DNA from: Thermoguttaceae bacterium
Lineage (GTDB): Bacteria > Planctomycetota > Planctomycetia > Pirellulales > Thermoguttaceae
Direction: 5' to 3'
Length of the DNA stretch: 64,000 nucleotides
Assembly: GCA_029975295.1 (NCBI GenBank)
Contig: JARKPK010000104.1
Coordinates: 28,248-92,247 of the forward strand
Below, piece by piece: positions 1 through 10,606 of the stretch. The stretch's first letter is position 1, and every line of letters begins with the position of its first letter. Position numbers and translations under genes: made by a program. Under the pieces are notes generated by a model that was not told the origin of the DNA, did not search any database, and saw nothing but the letters and a program-made list of their open reading frames with translations.

Positions 1-1
1 A

Positions 2-1807
2 GGCACCGCCTGCGCCCAGGTGCTGATTACCGGCGAGAAAGGCGGCAGCGGTGGGCGGACCGTCTTTTTCGGATTCGTGATTGCCTTCGTTCACAAGTTC
101 ATCACCGAAAGCATGCAGGCCTTGGGCAGCATGTTCGCCGTGCCCCTGGGCTTCGTCAACCGCTCGGCCGTGTTCGCCGGCGAATACGCTTCGGAACTGC
201 TCGGGGTGGGCTACATCATCGGCCGGCGGACCGCTTCGATCATGATGGCCGGCGCCGTGCTGGGGTATTTGATCCTCATCCCGCTGATCTCATACGTGGG
301 CGACTATGTCACCGGGCCGGTCCCCCCCGGCGATAAAGCGATCAGCCAGATGGGCATCAAGGAACTCCGCGACAACTACCTGCTGTTCATCGGGGCCGGT
401 TGCGTGGCCACGGCCGGCATCATTAGCATGTTTCGCACCATGCCGATCATCATCCGATCGATCCGCGCGGGCCTGTCGCAAATCGGCGACCGCGGCGATG
501 CGCCCTCGGCCATCCGCCGAACAGAAAACGACATGTCGATGCGCGTGGTGCTGCTCGGAAGCCTCGGCCTGATTGCTCTGCTGGCGATCTACCTGGCGGC
601 CGACGTCGGCTGGCAAAGCGCGATCCTCGGCGCGTGTCTGGTCGTGTTGTTCGGGTTTCTATTTGTAACCGTCTCCGCGCGACTGACCGGCGAAATCGGC
701 TCGTCGTCGAATCCGATCTCGGGCATGACGGTGGCCACGCTTACGCTCACCTGCCTGATCTTCCTCGCCCTCGGCTGGGAAAGCTCGCAGATGCGCTTGC
801 TGGCCCTGTGCGTTGCGGCCGTGGTGTGCATTGCCGCCTCGAACGGCGGCACGACGGCCCAGTCGCTCAAAACCGGGTTCCTCGTCGGATGCACGCCGCG
901 GCTGGCGCAATGGGCCATCCTCATCGGCGCGCTGAGCAGCGCGCTGGTCATCGGCGGCACGCTGCTGGCGTTCAATGCCGCCGGCACGGTGTACAGCGCC
1001 AAACCGGAGAACTTGCCGCAGGTGACGCTCTCGGCCGACGAAATGAAACTGCTCACGGAATCCCGCCGCCACGCCGACCAACAGTGGCTCGTTTGGGACA
1101 ACCGCCGCGATCCGTTCGTCGCCTTGCCCGACGAAGCTCGAAGAAAGCAACTGACCGCCGTCGCCGCGGGCTGTTATTTGGTTGATCCGGAAACAGGACG
1201 GCCCGGCTGGCTCGTCGATCCGGGCATCATGGGCCGACTGCACGAAACCGACGACGGCAGGCCGGTCAAACGCGATTTCGACGCCCCGAAAACCCAAGTG
1301 ATGGGCATCATCATCAACGGCGTGCTCCAGCGGCGGCTCAACTGGGGGTTGGTGCTGGTCGGCGCGCTGATTGCCGTGATGCTCGAACTGTGCGGCATCT
1401 CGTCGCTGCCGTTTGCCGTGGGCGTGTACGTGCCCATCCAGTTTTCCACACCGATCTTCATCGGCGGGCTGATTCGCGCCGGAGTCGATTCCTTCAGCGC
1501 CCGACGCCACGCCGCCGCTTTGGCCGAAATCAACGATCCCCAGGCCAAGGCCGCCGCCGAGGTCGAGGCGATTCGCAAGTCGGAAACCAGCCCCGGCGTG
1601 CTGCTCGCCTCGGGCTACATCGCCGGCGGCTCGATCGCCGGAGTGCTCGGCGGGTTCCTCAACTTCCACGACACTTGGCCGAAGCAACTCGAAGCCTGGG
1701 GCGCCGCCTTGCCCACGGCCGGCTCCGTGGTCGCGGCATTGATCGCCTTTGTAGTATTGGTCGGGCTGCTCTGTTTCGTCGGCGCCCGTGAACCCAGCGA
1801 AGAATGA
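2..1807 (+). CDS. OPT family oligopeptide transporter (5' end outside window)
   Basis: This is the C-terminal 601 residues of a polytopic inner-membrane transporter of the OPT family, which takes up oligopeptides or metal chelates. The reading frame is open to the left edge, so the gene starts upstream. Visible family signatures are SSNPISGMT (about residue 233), GGTTAQSLKTGFLVG (about 282) and, near the end, SSLPFAVGVYVPIQFSTPIF; at least nine hydrophobic segments are present. A hydrophilic stretch of roughly 90 residues (about 335-420), rich in charged residues, separates two late membrane segments and looks long for the family. The substrate cannot be deduced. Family assignment is firm; the S46 peptidase that follows on the same strand would fit peptide use but that link is inference. 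Confidence 0.9.
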   Translation, partial: GTACAQVLITGEKGGSGGRTVFFGFVIAFVHKFITESMQALGSMFAVPLGFVNRSAVFAGEYASELLGVGYIIGRRTASIMMAGAVLGYLILIPLISYVGDYVTGPVPPGDKAISQMGIKELRDNYLLFIGAGCVATAGIISMFRTMPIIIRSIRAGLSQIGDRGDAPSAIRRTENDMSMRVVLLGSLGLIALLAIYLAADVGWQSAILGACLVVLFGFLFVTVSARLTGEIGSSSNPISGMTVATLTLTCLIFLALGWESSQMRLLALCVAAVVCIAASNGGTTAQSLKTGFLVGCTPRLAQWAILIGALSSALVIGGTLLAFNAAGTVYSAKPENLPQVTLSADEMKLLTESRRHADQQWLVWDNRRDPFVALPDEARRKQLTAVAAGCYLVDPETGRPGWLVDPGIMGRLHETDDGRPVKRDFDAPKTQVMGIIINGVLQRRLNWGLVLVGALIAVMLELCGISSLPFAVGVYVPIQFSTPIFIGGLIRAGVDSFSARRHAAALAEINDPQAKAAAEVEAIRKSETSPGVLLASGYIAGGSIAGVLGGFLNFHDTWPKQLEAWGAALPTAGSVVAALIAFVVLVGLLCFVGAREPSEE

Positions 1808-1896
1808 TCTCGGCCGAGGGGCGCCGCGGCCCGGGGGCGACGCTCGCGCGCGGACCGAAGCCGCCCCTCATCCTCGACAATGGAAAGGAATGCCCG

Positions 1897-4023
1897 ATGC
1901 TCCGAACCGCTTTTTCCCGTTTGAAGAACACGTTTCGCCGTTTCCTCTTGCTCTTGGTCGCCATGCCCATGTTGCCGATTCCGCTTGCCGCTGACGAAGG
2001 GATGTGGTTGTTCAACAACCCGCCCCGAAAGCTTTTGAAAGAGAAGTACGGCTTCGAGCCTTCCGACGATTGGCTGCTCCACTTGCAGCAGTCGGCCGTG
2101 CGTTTCAATAGCGGCGGTTCCGGCTCGTTCGTTTCGCCCGACGGGTTGGTGATGACCAATCATCACGTCGGCGCCGACGCCCTGCACAAGATGAGCACCA
2201 AAGACCGCGACCTTGTCGTAACCGGCTACTTGGCCCGCACCCAGGCCGAGGAGCTGCCCTGCGTCGATCTCGAACTGAACATGCTGATGAGCATCGAAGA
2301 CGTCACCGAGCGGGTCAACGCGGCCGTCAAGCCGGGCATGTCGGCCGCCGAAGCCTTCCAAGCGCGGCGGGCGGTGATCAACACCATCGAAAAGGAATCG
2401 CTCGAGGCCACCGGCCTGCGCAGTGATGTCATCACCCTATACCAGGGCGGCTTGTACCATCTCTACCGCTTCAAGAAGTACACCGACATCCGGTTGGTGT
2501 TCGCGCCGGAGCAAGACATCGCCTTCTTCGGCGGCGATCCGGACAACTTCGAGTTCCCCCGCTACGACCTCGACGTGTGCTTCTTCCGCGTCTATGAAGA
2601 CGGCAAACCGGTTCGCCCGAAACACTATCTCACCTGGAGCCGCGAAGGCTGCCGCGACGGCGAACTGATCTTCGTGGCCGGACACCCGGGCCGCACGGCG
2701 CGGCTGAACACCGTGGCTCATCTCGAGTTCCTCCGCGACCGCTCCTTCCCGTTCCTGCTCAACAAGCTCCGCCGCTGGGAGGTGCTGCTCGACGTGTACA
2801 GCGAACGCAGTGCGGAAAATCGCCGCCGCGCAAAGGACTTGCTGTTCAGCGTGAAGAACAGCCGCAAAGCCCGGTTGGGCGGCTTGGCCGGCCTGCAAGA
2901 CCCGGCGATCATGCAGCGAAAACTCAACGACGAAAAGGCCCTGCGCCAGGCCGCGGCCGACGATCCCCAATTGAAGCAGTCGATCGGCGACCCCTGGGCC
3001 GAGGTGCTCGCCGCGCTGCGCACCTGGGACGAGCTTTTCCTCAAACACGACCTGTTCGAGCGAAGCACGGCCGTAATGTGCGAGCACTACCTGATCGCGC
3101 GGCATCTGGTCCGCATTGCCGCGGAAGATCAGAAGCCCAACGCCGAACGCCTCCGCGAATACACCGAGGCGGGCCGCGAATCGCTGCTCCGCGATGTGCT
3201 TTCCGAAGCGCCGATCTATGCCGACCTGGAACAGATCCGCCTTGCCGACGGGCTGAGCTTCTGGGCCGAGCAAGTGGGCTTCCGCGACGAACTGCTGCGA
3301 AAGGCGTTGGCCGGCAAGTCGCCCCGGGCGCGTGCGGCCGAGTTGATCGCCGGCACGTCCGTTGCCGACGTGGCCTTCCGCAAGAAGCTGCTCGAGGGCG
3401 GCCCAGAGGCAATCAACGCCTCGACCGATCCGATGATCGAACTGGCCCGACTGCTCGACGCCCCGTCGCGCGAAGTGCGCAAGGCTTACGAGGAACAGGT
3501 GGAAGAACCGCTCCGGCAGGCGTATGCCAAGATCGCCTCGTTGAAGTTCAAGCTCTACGGCACCGACCTCTACCCCGACGCCACGTTCACCCTGCGGCTC
3601 TCCTTCGGCACGGTGAAAGGCTACACCGATCAAGGCCGACACATCCCGCCGTTCACTACAATCGGCGGCACGTTCCAATGGGCGGCCGAGCACAACTTCC
3701 AACCGCCCTACAACCTGCCGGAAAGCTGGATGAAGAACCGCGAGCGACTTGACGCGGACGTGCCGTTCAACTTCGTCTCCACGGCCGACATCATCGGCGG
3801 CAACTCGGGCAGCCCGGTGGTCAACCGTCGCGGCGAAGTGGTGGGGCTGATCTTCGACGGCAATTTGGACTCGCTCGTGTGGGATTTCGTTTATTCCGAC
3901 GAAACAGGCCGGGCCACCTCGGTCGATGTCCGTGCGATCATCGAATCGCTGAAAAAAGTGTACAAGGCCGACGAACTGGTGGCCGAGTTGTTCGGCCAAT
4001 CCAGCCGCGGTTCGGGCAACTGA
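1897..4023 (+). CDS. S46 family serine peptidase (dipeptidyl-peptidase 7/11 type)
   Basis: A secreted protein of 708 residues that should release dipeptides from peptide N-termini. It opens with a signal peptide (MLRTAFSRLKNTFRRF, then a leucine-rich core ending at LAADEG). The trypsin-like catalytic triad is visible: His in VMTNHHVGADAL (about residue 90), Asp in DNFEFPRYDLDV, and Ser in GGNSGSPVVNRRGEVVG (about 637). Length matches S46 enzymes (about 700). The ATG at 1897 is chosen because GGAAAGGA lies 7 bases upstream and the signal peptide follows directly; an earlier ATG at 1804 overlaps the transporter stop and adds 31 residues unlike a leader. Twenty-five residues after the catalytic Ser, where DPP7 has Gly and DPP11 Arg, I read Trp, so specificity is uncertain. 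Confidence 0.93.
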   Translation: MLRTAFSRLKNTFRRFLLLLVAMPMLPIPLAADEGMWLFNNPPRKLLKEKYGFEPSDDWLLHLQQSAVRFNSGGSGSFVSPDGLVMTNHHVGADALHKMSTKDRDLVVTGYLARTQAEELPCVDLELNMLMSIEDVTERVNAAVKPGMSAAEAFQARRAVINTIEKESLEATGLRSDVITLYQGGLYHLYRFKKYTDIRLVFAPEQDIAFFGGDPDNFEFPRYDLDVCFFRVYEDGKPVRPKHYLTWSREGCRDGELIFVAGHPGRTARLNTVAHLEFLRDRSFPFLLNKLRRWEVLLDVYSERSAENRRRAKDLLFSVKNSRKARLGGLAGLQDPAIMQRKLNDEKALRQAAADDPQLKQSIGDPWAEVLAALRTWDELFLKHDLFERSTAVMCEHYLIARHLVRIAAEDQKPNAERLREYTEAGRESLLRDVLSEAPIYADLEQIRLADGLSFWAEQVGFRDELLRKALAGKSPRARAAELIAGTSVADVAFRKKLLEGGPEAINASTDPMIELARLLDAPSREVRKAYEEQVEEPLRQAYAKIASLKFKLYGTDLYPDATFTLRLSFGTVKGYTDQGRHIPPFTTIGGTFQWAAEHNFQPPYNLPESWMKNRERLDADVPFNFVSTADIIGGNSGSPVVNRRGEVVGLIFDGNLDSLVWDFVYSDETGRATSVDVRAIIESLKKVYKADELVAELFGQSSRGSGN

Positions 4024-4210
4024 GCGAATGGGCGGTCCGCTGATTCGATTGCAATCACTGGGGCGGCACTGTCGGTTTTGTCTGGCGGCGCCCCCCAGGG
4101 GTGCAGGTTGGCCCCGATCGACGACGGGCGCCCACGCACCGACAAAGCCGGGGCTTGCGGCACTTTTTGGCGCAACCGATTCGGGCGCAACACGTTCCTA
4201 ATCGCGTTGC

Positions 4211-4268
4211 GCGTAAGATTTCGCCCCAACTCGCCCCGGGGCCGGCCTTGTCGGGCGTGCGTAAGATT
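4211..4268 (+). repeat. 10-bp direct repeat in the rpmE leader
   Basis: GCGTAAGATT occurs at 4211-4220 and again at 4259-4268, 48 bases apart, in the 292-base gap before rpmE. The second copy lies in the spacer of the candidate promoter, so the pair could be a regulator site or the remnant of a local duplication. Function is inference. Confidence 0.4.
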
Positions 4269-4276
4269 GTTATTCT
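4248..4276 (+). promoter_or_regulatory. candidate sigma-70-type promoter of rpmE-prfA
   Basis: TTGTCG (4248-4253) and TATTCT (4271-4276) are separated by exactly 17 bases; each matches the consensus at four of six positions. The element sits in a locally AT-rich stretch 40 bases before the rpmE start. It would drive rpmE and possibly prfA and prmC. Confidence 0.45.
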
Positions 4277-4315
4277 TTATGGTTTCGGTTTTTCGACTGT
4301 AGCGGAACCCTGACC

Positions 4316-4582
4316 ATGAAGCCGGACATCCACCCGAAATACGTCGTCACCAAAGTTACCTGCGGTTGCGGCAACAGCTTCGTTACGCGCAGCACCGTAC
4401 CGGAGCTGAAAGTCGATATCTGTTCCGCTTGCCACCCGTTCTACACGGGCAAGTTGAAGTACGTCGATACGGCCGGCCGCATCGAGAAGTTCCAACGGAA
4501 GTTCGCCGCCAGCGGGTACACAAGCCTGCAACGGGGCAAAAAGAAGGCCGACGAGGCCGAAGCGCCCGCCGCTTCGGAGTGA
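4316..4582 (+). CDS. rpmE: 50S ribosomal protein L31
   Basis: An 88-residue L31 of the zinc-binding (C+) type. The start reads [20 protein letters not shown] and the zinc ligands are CGC (residues 16 and 18) and CSAC (37 and 40). The core [18 protein letters not shown] is diagnostic. The C-terminus carries a basic then acidic, alanine-rich tail ([14 protein letters not shown]) longer than in Escherichia coli L31. It is followed 52 bases later by prfA on the same strand, a common bacterial neighbourhood. Weak Shine-Dalgarno (GCGGAA). Confidence 0.97.
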   Translation: MKPDIHPKYVVTKVTCGCGNSFVTRSTVPELKVDICSACHPFYTGKLKYVDTAGRIEKFQRKFAASGYTSLQRGKKKADEAEAPAASE

Positions 4583-4634
4583 GCCCTCTCGACTCGGCAG
4601 CGGCTGACGACGACGCCCGACGGATCGGACCGCC

Positions 4635-5711
<1,077 letters not shown>

Positions 5712-5902
5712 TCGAACCGCGACGATCCGCCTCGCTTGCCGGCGCTGGCGGCGGTGCAGCGAACCGCCCCGAACGGCGTGTTTCGCCGGAATGAACCGCG
5801 TTGGGTTTCCCCCGGGAAATCGCCGCCGTTTCCACGTAGAATGCGGCTCCCGCGATCGGACGGGGGCCGGTCGCCTTTGTTGCGTTCCCGCAGAGAACCT
5901 TG

Positions 5903-6784
5903 ATGCCCATGTCTGCCGCGGAAGAAGCGTGGTCGATCGGTCGATTGCTCCAGTGGACGACGGACTATCTTCGCCGTCACCGGGCCGATTCTCCGCGGCT
6001 CGACGCCGAGGTGCTGCTGGCCGAATCGATCGGCTGCAAGCGAATCGAGCTTTACACCCGCTTCGAGGAAATTCCCGGCGAGGCGGTGCGCCAACGATTC
6101 CGTGAATTGGTCCGCCAACGAGCGCAGGGCCGGCCCGTGGCCTATTTGATCGGCCGGCGCGAGTTCTTCTCGCTCGATTTCGCCGTGACCGACGCGGTGC
6201 TGATCCCGCGTCCGGAAACGGAGTTCGTCGTCGTGGCGCTGCGTGATTTGGCGAAGGCCGACGCCCGCCCTTCGCCCCTGGTGGCCGACGTGGGCACCGG
6301 CAGCGGCGTGTTGGCCGTGTGCGCCGCCCGATACTTGCCCGGCTGTCGCGTGGCGGCCTGCGACACGAGCCGCGAGGCTTTGTCCGTAGCCGCCGAAAAC
6401 GCCCGTCGCCACGGCGTGGCCGACCGCATTCGCTTCTACGAAAGCGATCTCCTTTCCGGCGTGCCCGCCGACGAGCCGTTCGATTTCGTCGTCTCCAATC
6501 CGCCGTACGTCAGCGAAGCGGAATACGAGCGATTGCCCGACGAAGTGCGGCGGCACGAACCGCGCGCCGCCTTGCTGGCCGGCCCGCGAGGCGTCGAAGT
6601 GATCGAGCGACTGGCGGCCGAGGCGATCGGGCGTCTCCGCCCGGGCGGCTGGCTGCTCACCGAGATCAGCCCGATGATTCACGATGCGGTGCGGGCCCTG
6701 CTGGCGCCGCCGGCCTGGAAGCTGGGCGAAACGGTGATCGACTTGGCTCGGCTTCCCCGCGTTGTGAAAGCCATGAAGGTGTGA
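5903..6784 (+). CDS. prmC: peptide chain release factor N5-glutamine methyltransferase
   Basis: SAM-dependent methyltransferase of 293 residues that modifies the GGQ glutamine of release factors. It has the PrmC N-terminal helical domain with GRPVAYLIGRREFFS, then IPRPETE, the SAM-binding motif VADVGTGSGVLAV (about residue 130) and the catalytic NPPY in VVSNPPYVSEAEY. Tandem initiation codons TTG-ATG-CCC-ATG occur at 5900-5911; I take the ATG at 5903. It follows prfA and precedes a HAD phosphatase by 6 bases, so the run is probably one transcript. Confidence 0.96.
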   Translation: MPMSAAEEAWSIGRLLQWTTDYLRRHRADSPRLDAEVLLAESIGCKRIELYTRFEEIPGEAVRQRFRELVRQRAQGRPVAYLIGRREFFSLDFAVTDAVLIPRPETEFVVVALRDLAKADARPSPLVADVGTGSGVLAVCAARYLPGCRVAACDTSREALSVAAENARRHGVADRIRFYESDLLSGVPADEPFDFVVSNPPYVSEAEYERLPDEVRRHEPRAALLAGPRGVEVIERLAAEAIGRLRPGGWLLTEISPMIHDAVRALLAPPAWKLGETVIDLARLPRVVKAMKV

Positions 6785-6790
6785 CCGCCG

Positions 6791-7624
6791 ATGCCGCGCT
6801 ACCGAATGCTCGCCCTCGATATTGACGGCACGCTGGTGAACAGCCGCGACGAGGTGTCGCCGGCCACCGCGCAGGCGATCCGCTCGGCCGCCGCAGCAGG
6901 CATTCGCGTCGTGCTGGCCACCGGTCGCCGCTACAGCCGCACGGTTCCGCTGGTGGCTCCTTTGGCGATCGATTCGCCGTTGATCACCGCCAGCGGCGCC
7001 CTCGTCAAAACGCCCCACGACCACCGCACGGTGTTCTGCGCCGAGTTCCCGCCGCCCCTGCTGGTCGAAGTGGTTCGGCTGATCGACGGGCTGGGGCATC
7101 ACCCGTTTCTGTGCGCAGACACCTACGGGCAGGGATTCGATTTCTATCAACCGCCGTCGGGAAACATCAATATCGAAACGGAAGAGTATCTGCAACTCAA
7201 TCCCGGCGAAGGCCGAATCGACAACGACTTTTTCGCCCGCCCGCCCGCCGCCTTCGCTGCGTTCGCTCTGGGCACGAAGCGACAGATGCTTGATTTAGAG
7301 GCCGCCCTGGCGGCCGCGTTTCCCAACCAGCTTGCGCTGCACGTTCTCCGCAGCCCTCGCTATCGCGGGTTCTTCTGCGAGATCGCTCCGGCGGGGGTGA
7401 CAAAGTGGTCGGCCGTGCGGCGCGTGGCCAAAGCATACGGATTCGTTGACGAGGAAATCTGCGCCGTGGGCGACGACGTGAACGACTTGCCGATGATCCG
7501 CGGTGCCGGCCTGGGCGTGGCGATGGGCAACGCGGTCGAGGCGGTAAAGCAGGCGGCCGACCGCGTGGCGCCCGCCCACGACGACGACGGGCTGGCCGAG
7601 ATCGTCGGCTGGCTGATCGATTGA
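6791..7624 (+). CDS. Cof-type HAD-IIB family phosphatase
   Basis: A 277-residue cytoplasmic haloacid-dehalogenase phosphatase. Motif I is LALDIDGTLVNS with the nucleophile Asp at residue 10, motif II includes VVLATGR, the motif III lysine is in TKWSAV, and motif IV is AVGDDVNDLPMI. The large cap between motifs II and III is of the C2 (Cof) type. It likely dephosphorylates sugar phosphates or a cofactor such as FMN; the substrate cannot be told. The start lies 6 bases after the prmC stop, indicating co-transcription. Confidence 0.9.
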   Translation: MPRYRMLALDIDGTLVNSRDEVSPATAQAIRSAAAAGIRVVLATGRRYSRTVPLVAPLAIDSPLITASGALVKTPHDHRTVFCAEFPPPLLVEVVRLIDGLGHHPFLCADTYGQGFDFYQPPSGNINIETEEYLQLNPGEGRIDNDFFARPPAAFAAFALGTKRQMLDLEAALAAAFPNQLALHVLRSPRYRGFFCEIAPAGVTKWSAVRRVAKAYGFVDEEICAVGDDVNDLPMIRGAGLGVAMGNAVEAVKQAADRVAPAHDDDGLAEIVGWLID

Positions 7625-7747
7625 GCGCCGCGCCGCGTGGTGCCGCCTCCGGCGATTCTCGAAAGCGACCCCTGCCGCGCACCGCCTTGCGGCCCGGAGA
7701 ATGAAATCGGATCGCTCTTGTGCGCCGGCCTTGCGGATCGCTCCCCG

Positions 7748-9502
7748 TCACGGCTCGGACTCGGCGGCATGCGCCGGTTGCAAACGCGGATCGTCCAAAT
7801 CGAGCCGATAAAGCAACTGATTGTAATCGTACCGCGGCGTGGCAACGGGATTGCCCGAGAACATTTCCGTGTAGGTGCCCTCGAAATACACGAATCGCCC
7901 GCCCGCCTCGTCGAAGAACACGTGCTGTCGCGGGTTGTAGAACGAGTATTTCGGATGGCTGGCGATCTTCACCGCCGCGCGCCAGGGACCGGAAACATGC
8001 GCGGCCTCGGAATACCAAACCTCGCCGAGGAATGAGTCGGCCTGTTTGTCTCCGTATTGCGTGAAGATCATGATCCATCGTTTCCGGTGGGCGTTCCATT
8101 GAATCGACGCGCGATGCGGCGCGATCGATCGCCCGCTGGCCGCCTCCCGCAGCAGCAGCCGCGCTTGTGCGGGCTTCATCTTCCCCTCGGTCAATAGCCG
8201 GCGTTCGTCCTCAGGCGCGGTGGGCGGCTCGGCCTTTTGCCAGCGATAGTCGCCCGCGGCCGAATCGTAACGGAAGGCCTCGTACTGGTTCGGATCGAGC
8301 AGCGCTTCCCACCGGGCGGGCACGCGGGTATGGGCGCATTGTTCGACGAAATAGAAGTAGTCGCCCTCCGCCTCGCGCACGCGGACGGCGTTGCCGCGAG
8401 GATGGCGCCACCGGTTGTCGGCCTCGAACACGGCCAACTTGACGAACCGCCCGGTCGCGTCGTCGAACCGCGCCAGCCCGTGCTCGGCCCGTTCGGCCAG
8501 GCTTTTTTGCCGCGAATAATGGGCCACCAACGTCTCGCGCCCTTGAGGGTCGTCGATCGTCAACAGCCCGAAAAGCCAGATCATCCCCGGTTCGTTCCAA
8601 GGGCACATCGCGCGCACGCGGTCGGGCCGTTTTTCATCCAGCAGGTACTCCAGCGGGATTTCCTCGTGGGGTAAATATCCTCCGTCGCCGGGCAGCGGCG
8701 AAAAGGCCGACGTCGTGAAGAAATTGCCCAGCGGATAGTCGGGCAGGTTCGTGTCGCCCCACAGCCAGAACAGCCGCCCGCGGTACGGCACGGCCTGAAC
8801 CGAGTCTTGCCCCATCACGCCGCCCAGCCGTTTCGACGCCGAGGGCGGCACGGGCCGGCCGAGCAGAACGCTGTCGCGGTAGATGCCTTGTCCGGTGATT
8901 CGATAGAGCCGTTCGGCGATATTCTTACGGCGAACTTGGATCGCCGCCGTCCGCCCCGGCTCCGCCTTCAGCCGCACGCCGCGATAGCCGAATCCGTCGG
9001 CCGGGTATTCGTAGCCCGGTCCGCCCACGTGGAAGAATACCTCGCGGCCCATCAGGTCCGGTTCGCACACGGCCGCCCAGCCGGCGCTGTCGGTCCAAAG
9101 GCTAACCTGACTGGTGGTTCGCAGTTCGATCAGCGGCACCCCCCTGCCCGTCTCGGCGTCGATCACTTGGATTCCGAAATACTCTCGTTTCCCAGCCTCG
9201 CTGGGCTGCCGGTCGTTCGCCTCGGCCGCCTGCGCGCCCGCTGGTGCGATTACCCGATGTGCTCCGTTTGCCGCAATCAAGACCGCGAACGCCATCAAGC
9301 CGGCGCGAAGCGCCGCCCCGCCGTGGCGGCAAGCGTCGCGGTTGGTTGCTCCCATGCTGCCGCCGTCGTTGCCGAAAAGGCCGGCAGGGCCACCGGGCCG
9401 AAAGACGCCGGCGAAGCAGACGCCGGCGACACCACCGCTTGCGTCCCAGAAGAACACACCAAGCGGGTCCCGAAAAACAAGGCGGTAGGAAGCAGTCGTC
9501 AT
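7748..9502 (-). CDS. secreted DUF4185-like beta-propeller protein
   Basis: I do not recognise a precise function. The protein has a hydrophobic leader, then a small beta-sandwich resembling a carboxypeptidase regulatory domain (YFGIQVIDAETGRGVPLIEL and onwards), then a larger domain of propeller character with FWLWGDTNLPDYPLGNFFTT, WNEPGMIWLFG, RASIQWNAHRKRWIMIF and YNQLLYRLDL. This resembles DUF4185 and glycosidase-like five-bladed propellers. The start at 9502 has a good Shine-Dalgarno (AAGAAAGGCG). An internal ATG at 9355 (MGATNRDACRHGG) gives a more ordinary signal peptide, so the first 49 residues may not be translated. It is transcribed divergently from the DUF1080 gene; a sugar-related role is inference. 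Confidence 0.7.
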   Translation of the reverse strand: MTTASYRLVFRDPLGVFFWDASGGVAGVCFAGVFRPGGPAGLFGNDGGSMGATNRDACRHGGAALRAGLMAFAVLIAANGAHRVIAPAGAQAAEANDRQPSEAGKREYFGIQVIDAETGRGVPLIELRTTSQVSLWTDSAGWAAVCEPDLMGREVFFHVGGPGYEYPADGFGYRGVRLKAEPGRTAAIQVRRKNIAERLYRITGQGIYRDSVLLGRPVPPSASKRLGGVMGQDSVQAVPYRGRLFWLWGDTNLPDYPLGNFFTTSAFSPLPGDGGYLPHEEIPLEYLLDEKRPDRVRAMCPWNEPGMIWLFGLLTIDDPQGRETLVAHYSRQKSLAERAEHGLARFDDATGRFVKLAVFEADNRWRHPRGNAVRVREAEGDYFYFVEQCAHTRVPARWEALLDPNQYEAFRYDSAAGDYRWQKAEPPTAPEDERRLLTEGKMKPAQARLLLREAASGRSIAPHRASIQWNAHRKRWIMIFTQYGDKQADSFLGEVWYSEAAHVSGPWRAAVKIASHPKYSFYNPRQHVFFDEAGGRFVYFEGTYTEMFSGNPVATPRYDYNQLLYRLDLDDPRLQPAHAAESEP

Positions 9503-9880
9503 CGAGAAATCGCCTTTCTTGTGCGAAATACAGCCGCTCTTCGTCCGATCTCACCCTCGTTCGTTCCCGTCCCGCCGCGCGCACAAACTTCGGCAGACCG
9601 AACACACCCTCTCGGCCGTTATTGTCGCAGCGGTTGATTCGGCTGCAAGTCCGACCGTAGAATGAAGCCCGGTTTGCAAGTTTCAGCCGGGCCGTTGATT
9701 GCCGCGAACCGAAGAGACCGAAGCCGCACCGCCTGCCGTTGCGTTCCGCCACCGTTCGGCGCGCGAACGAGCCGAGCAACGAGCCCGAACAGCGGCCGGG
9801 CGACTTTCGGCTGCGAAAATAGTCTCGCCACGATCTGTTTTTTCTCACGATCAATGATTTGGTTGGGAGGAGTGTTCGAC

Positions 9881-10606
9881 ATGAACGATCTTCGACAACG
9901 CGGCTTCCTGCCTGCGGCCGCTCTGCTGCTTTCGGGCGTCATCGGCGCGTCGGCTGAGACGGCCAGTCGCGGTGCGGCCGGGGCCGAGCAGGCGCCCGCT
10001 CCAGCGGCGGCTGACGGACAGTGCCCGGCCGATGCCGACGGGTTTCGGCCTCTGTTCAACGGAAAGACCTTCGACGGCTGGCAGGGCGACTTGAAGACGT
10101 TTCGCATTGAAGACGGGGCGATCGTCGGCGGCAGCCTCGCTGCACCGATCCCGCGAAACGAGTTCCTCACCACGACCGAAGAATTCGATGATTTCGAGTT
10201 GCGGCTGAAGTTCAAGCTGCTCGGCGAAAAGGCCAACGCCGGCATTCAGATTCGCAGCCAACGCATTCCCGATCATCACGAAATGATCGGTTACCAGGCC
10301 GACTTGGGCCAAACCTACTGGGGCTGTCTCTACGACGAATCGCGCCGCAAAAAGGTGCTGGCCGGGCCGAAACCCGAAGAACAAGCCAAGCTGATCAAGG
10401 CCGGCCAGTGGAACGAGTATCGCATCGTCTGCCGCGGGCGGCAGATTCAGTTGTGGATCAACGGGCAAGCAACGGTGGACTATGCCGAGCCGGACGAGAC
10501 GATCCCGCAAAAGGGCTTGATCGGTCTGCAAATCCACAGCGGACCGCCCAGTGAAGCGTGGTACAAAGACATCGTCATCCGCAAACTGCCTGCCGGCGGT
10601 CGGTAA
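9881..10606 (+). CDS. DUF1080 (3-keto-disaccharide hydrolase-like) secreted protein
   Basis: A 241-residue exported protein with a concanavalin-like beta-sandwich. After a signal peptide ([19 protein letters not shown]) it shows the DUF1080 pattern: [80 protein letters not shown] and [20 protein letters not shown]. The family is expanded in Planctomycetes and some members act on 3-keto-glycosides. The ATG at 9881 has GGGAGG ten bases upstream, whereas the in-frame ATG at 9662 would add 73 residues of non-protein-like sequence. xylA lies downstream on the same strand. Confidence 0.93.
   Translation: MNDLRQRGFLPAAALLLSGVIGASAETASRGAAGAEQAPAPAAADGQCPADADGFRPLFNGKTFDGWQGDLKTFRIEDGAIVGGSLAAPIPRNEFLTTTEEFDDFELRLKFKLLGEKANAGIQIRSQRIPDHHEMIGYQADLGQTYWGCLYDESRRKKVLAGPKPEEQAKLIKAGQWNEYRIVCRGRQIQLWINGQATVDYAEPDETIPQKGLIGLQIHSGPPSEAWYKDIVIRKLPAGGR

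Noticed and set aside
2437..3999. 520-codon frame antisense to the S46 peptidase
   Set aside because: The sense gene has a full catalytic triad and signal peptide; the antisense product has no recognisable feature.
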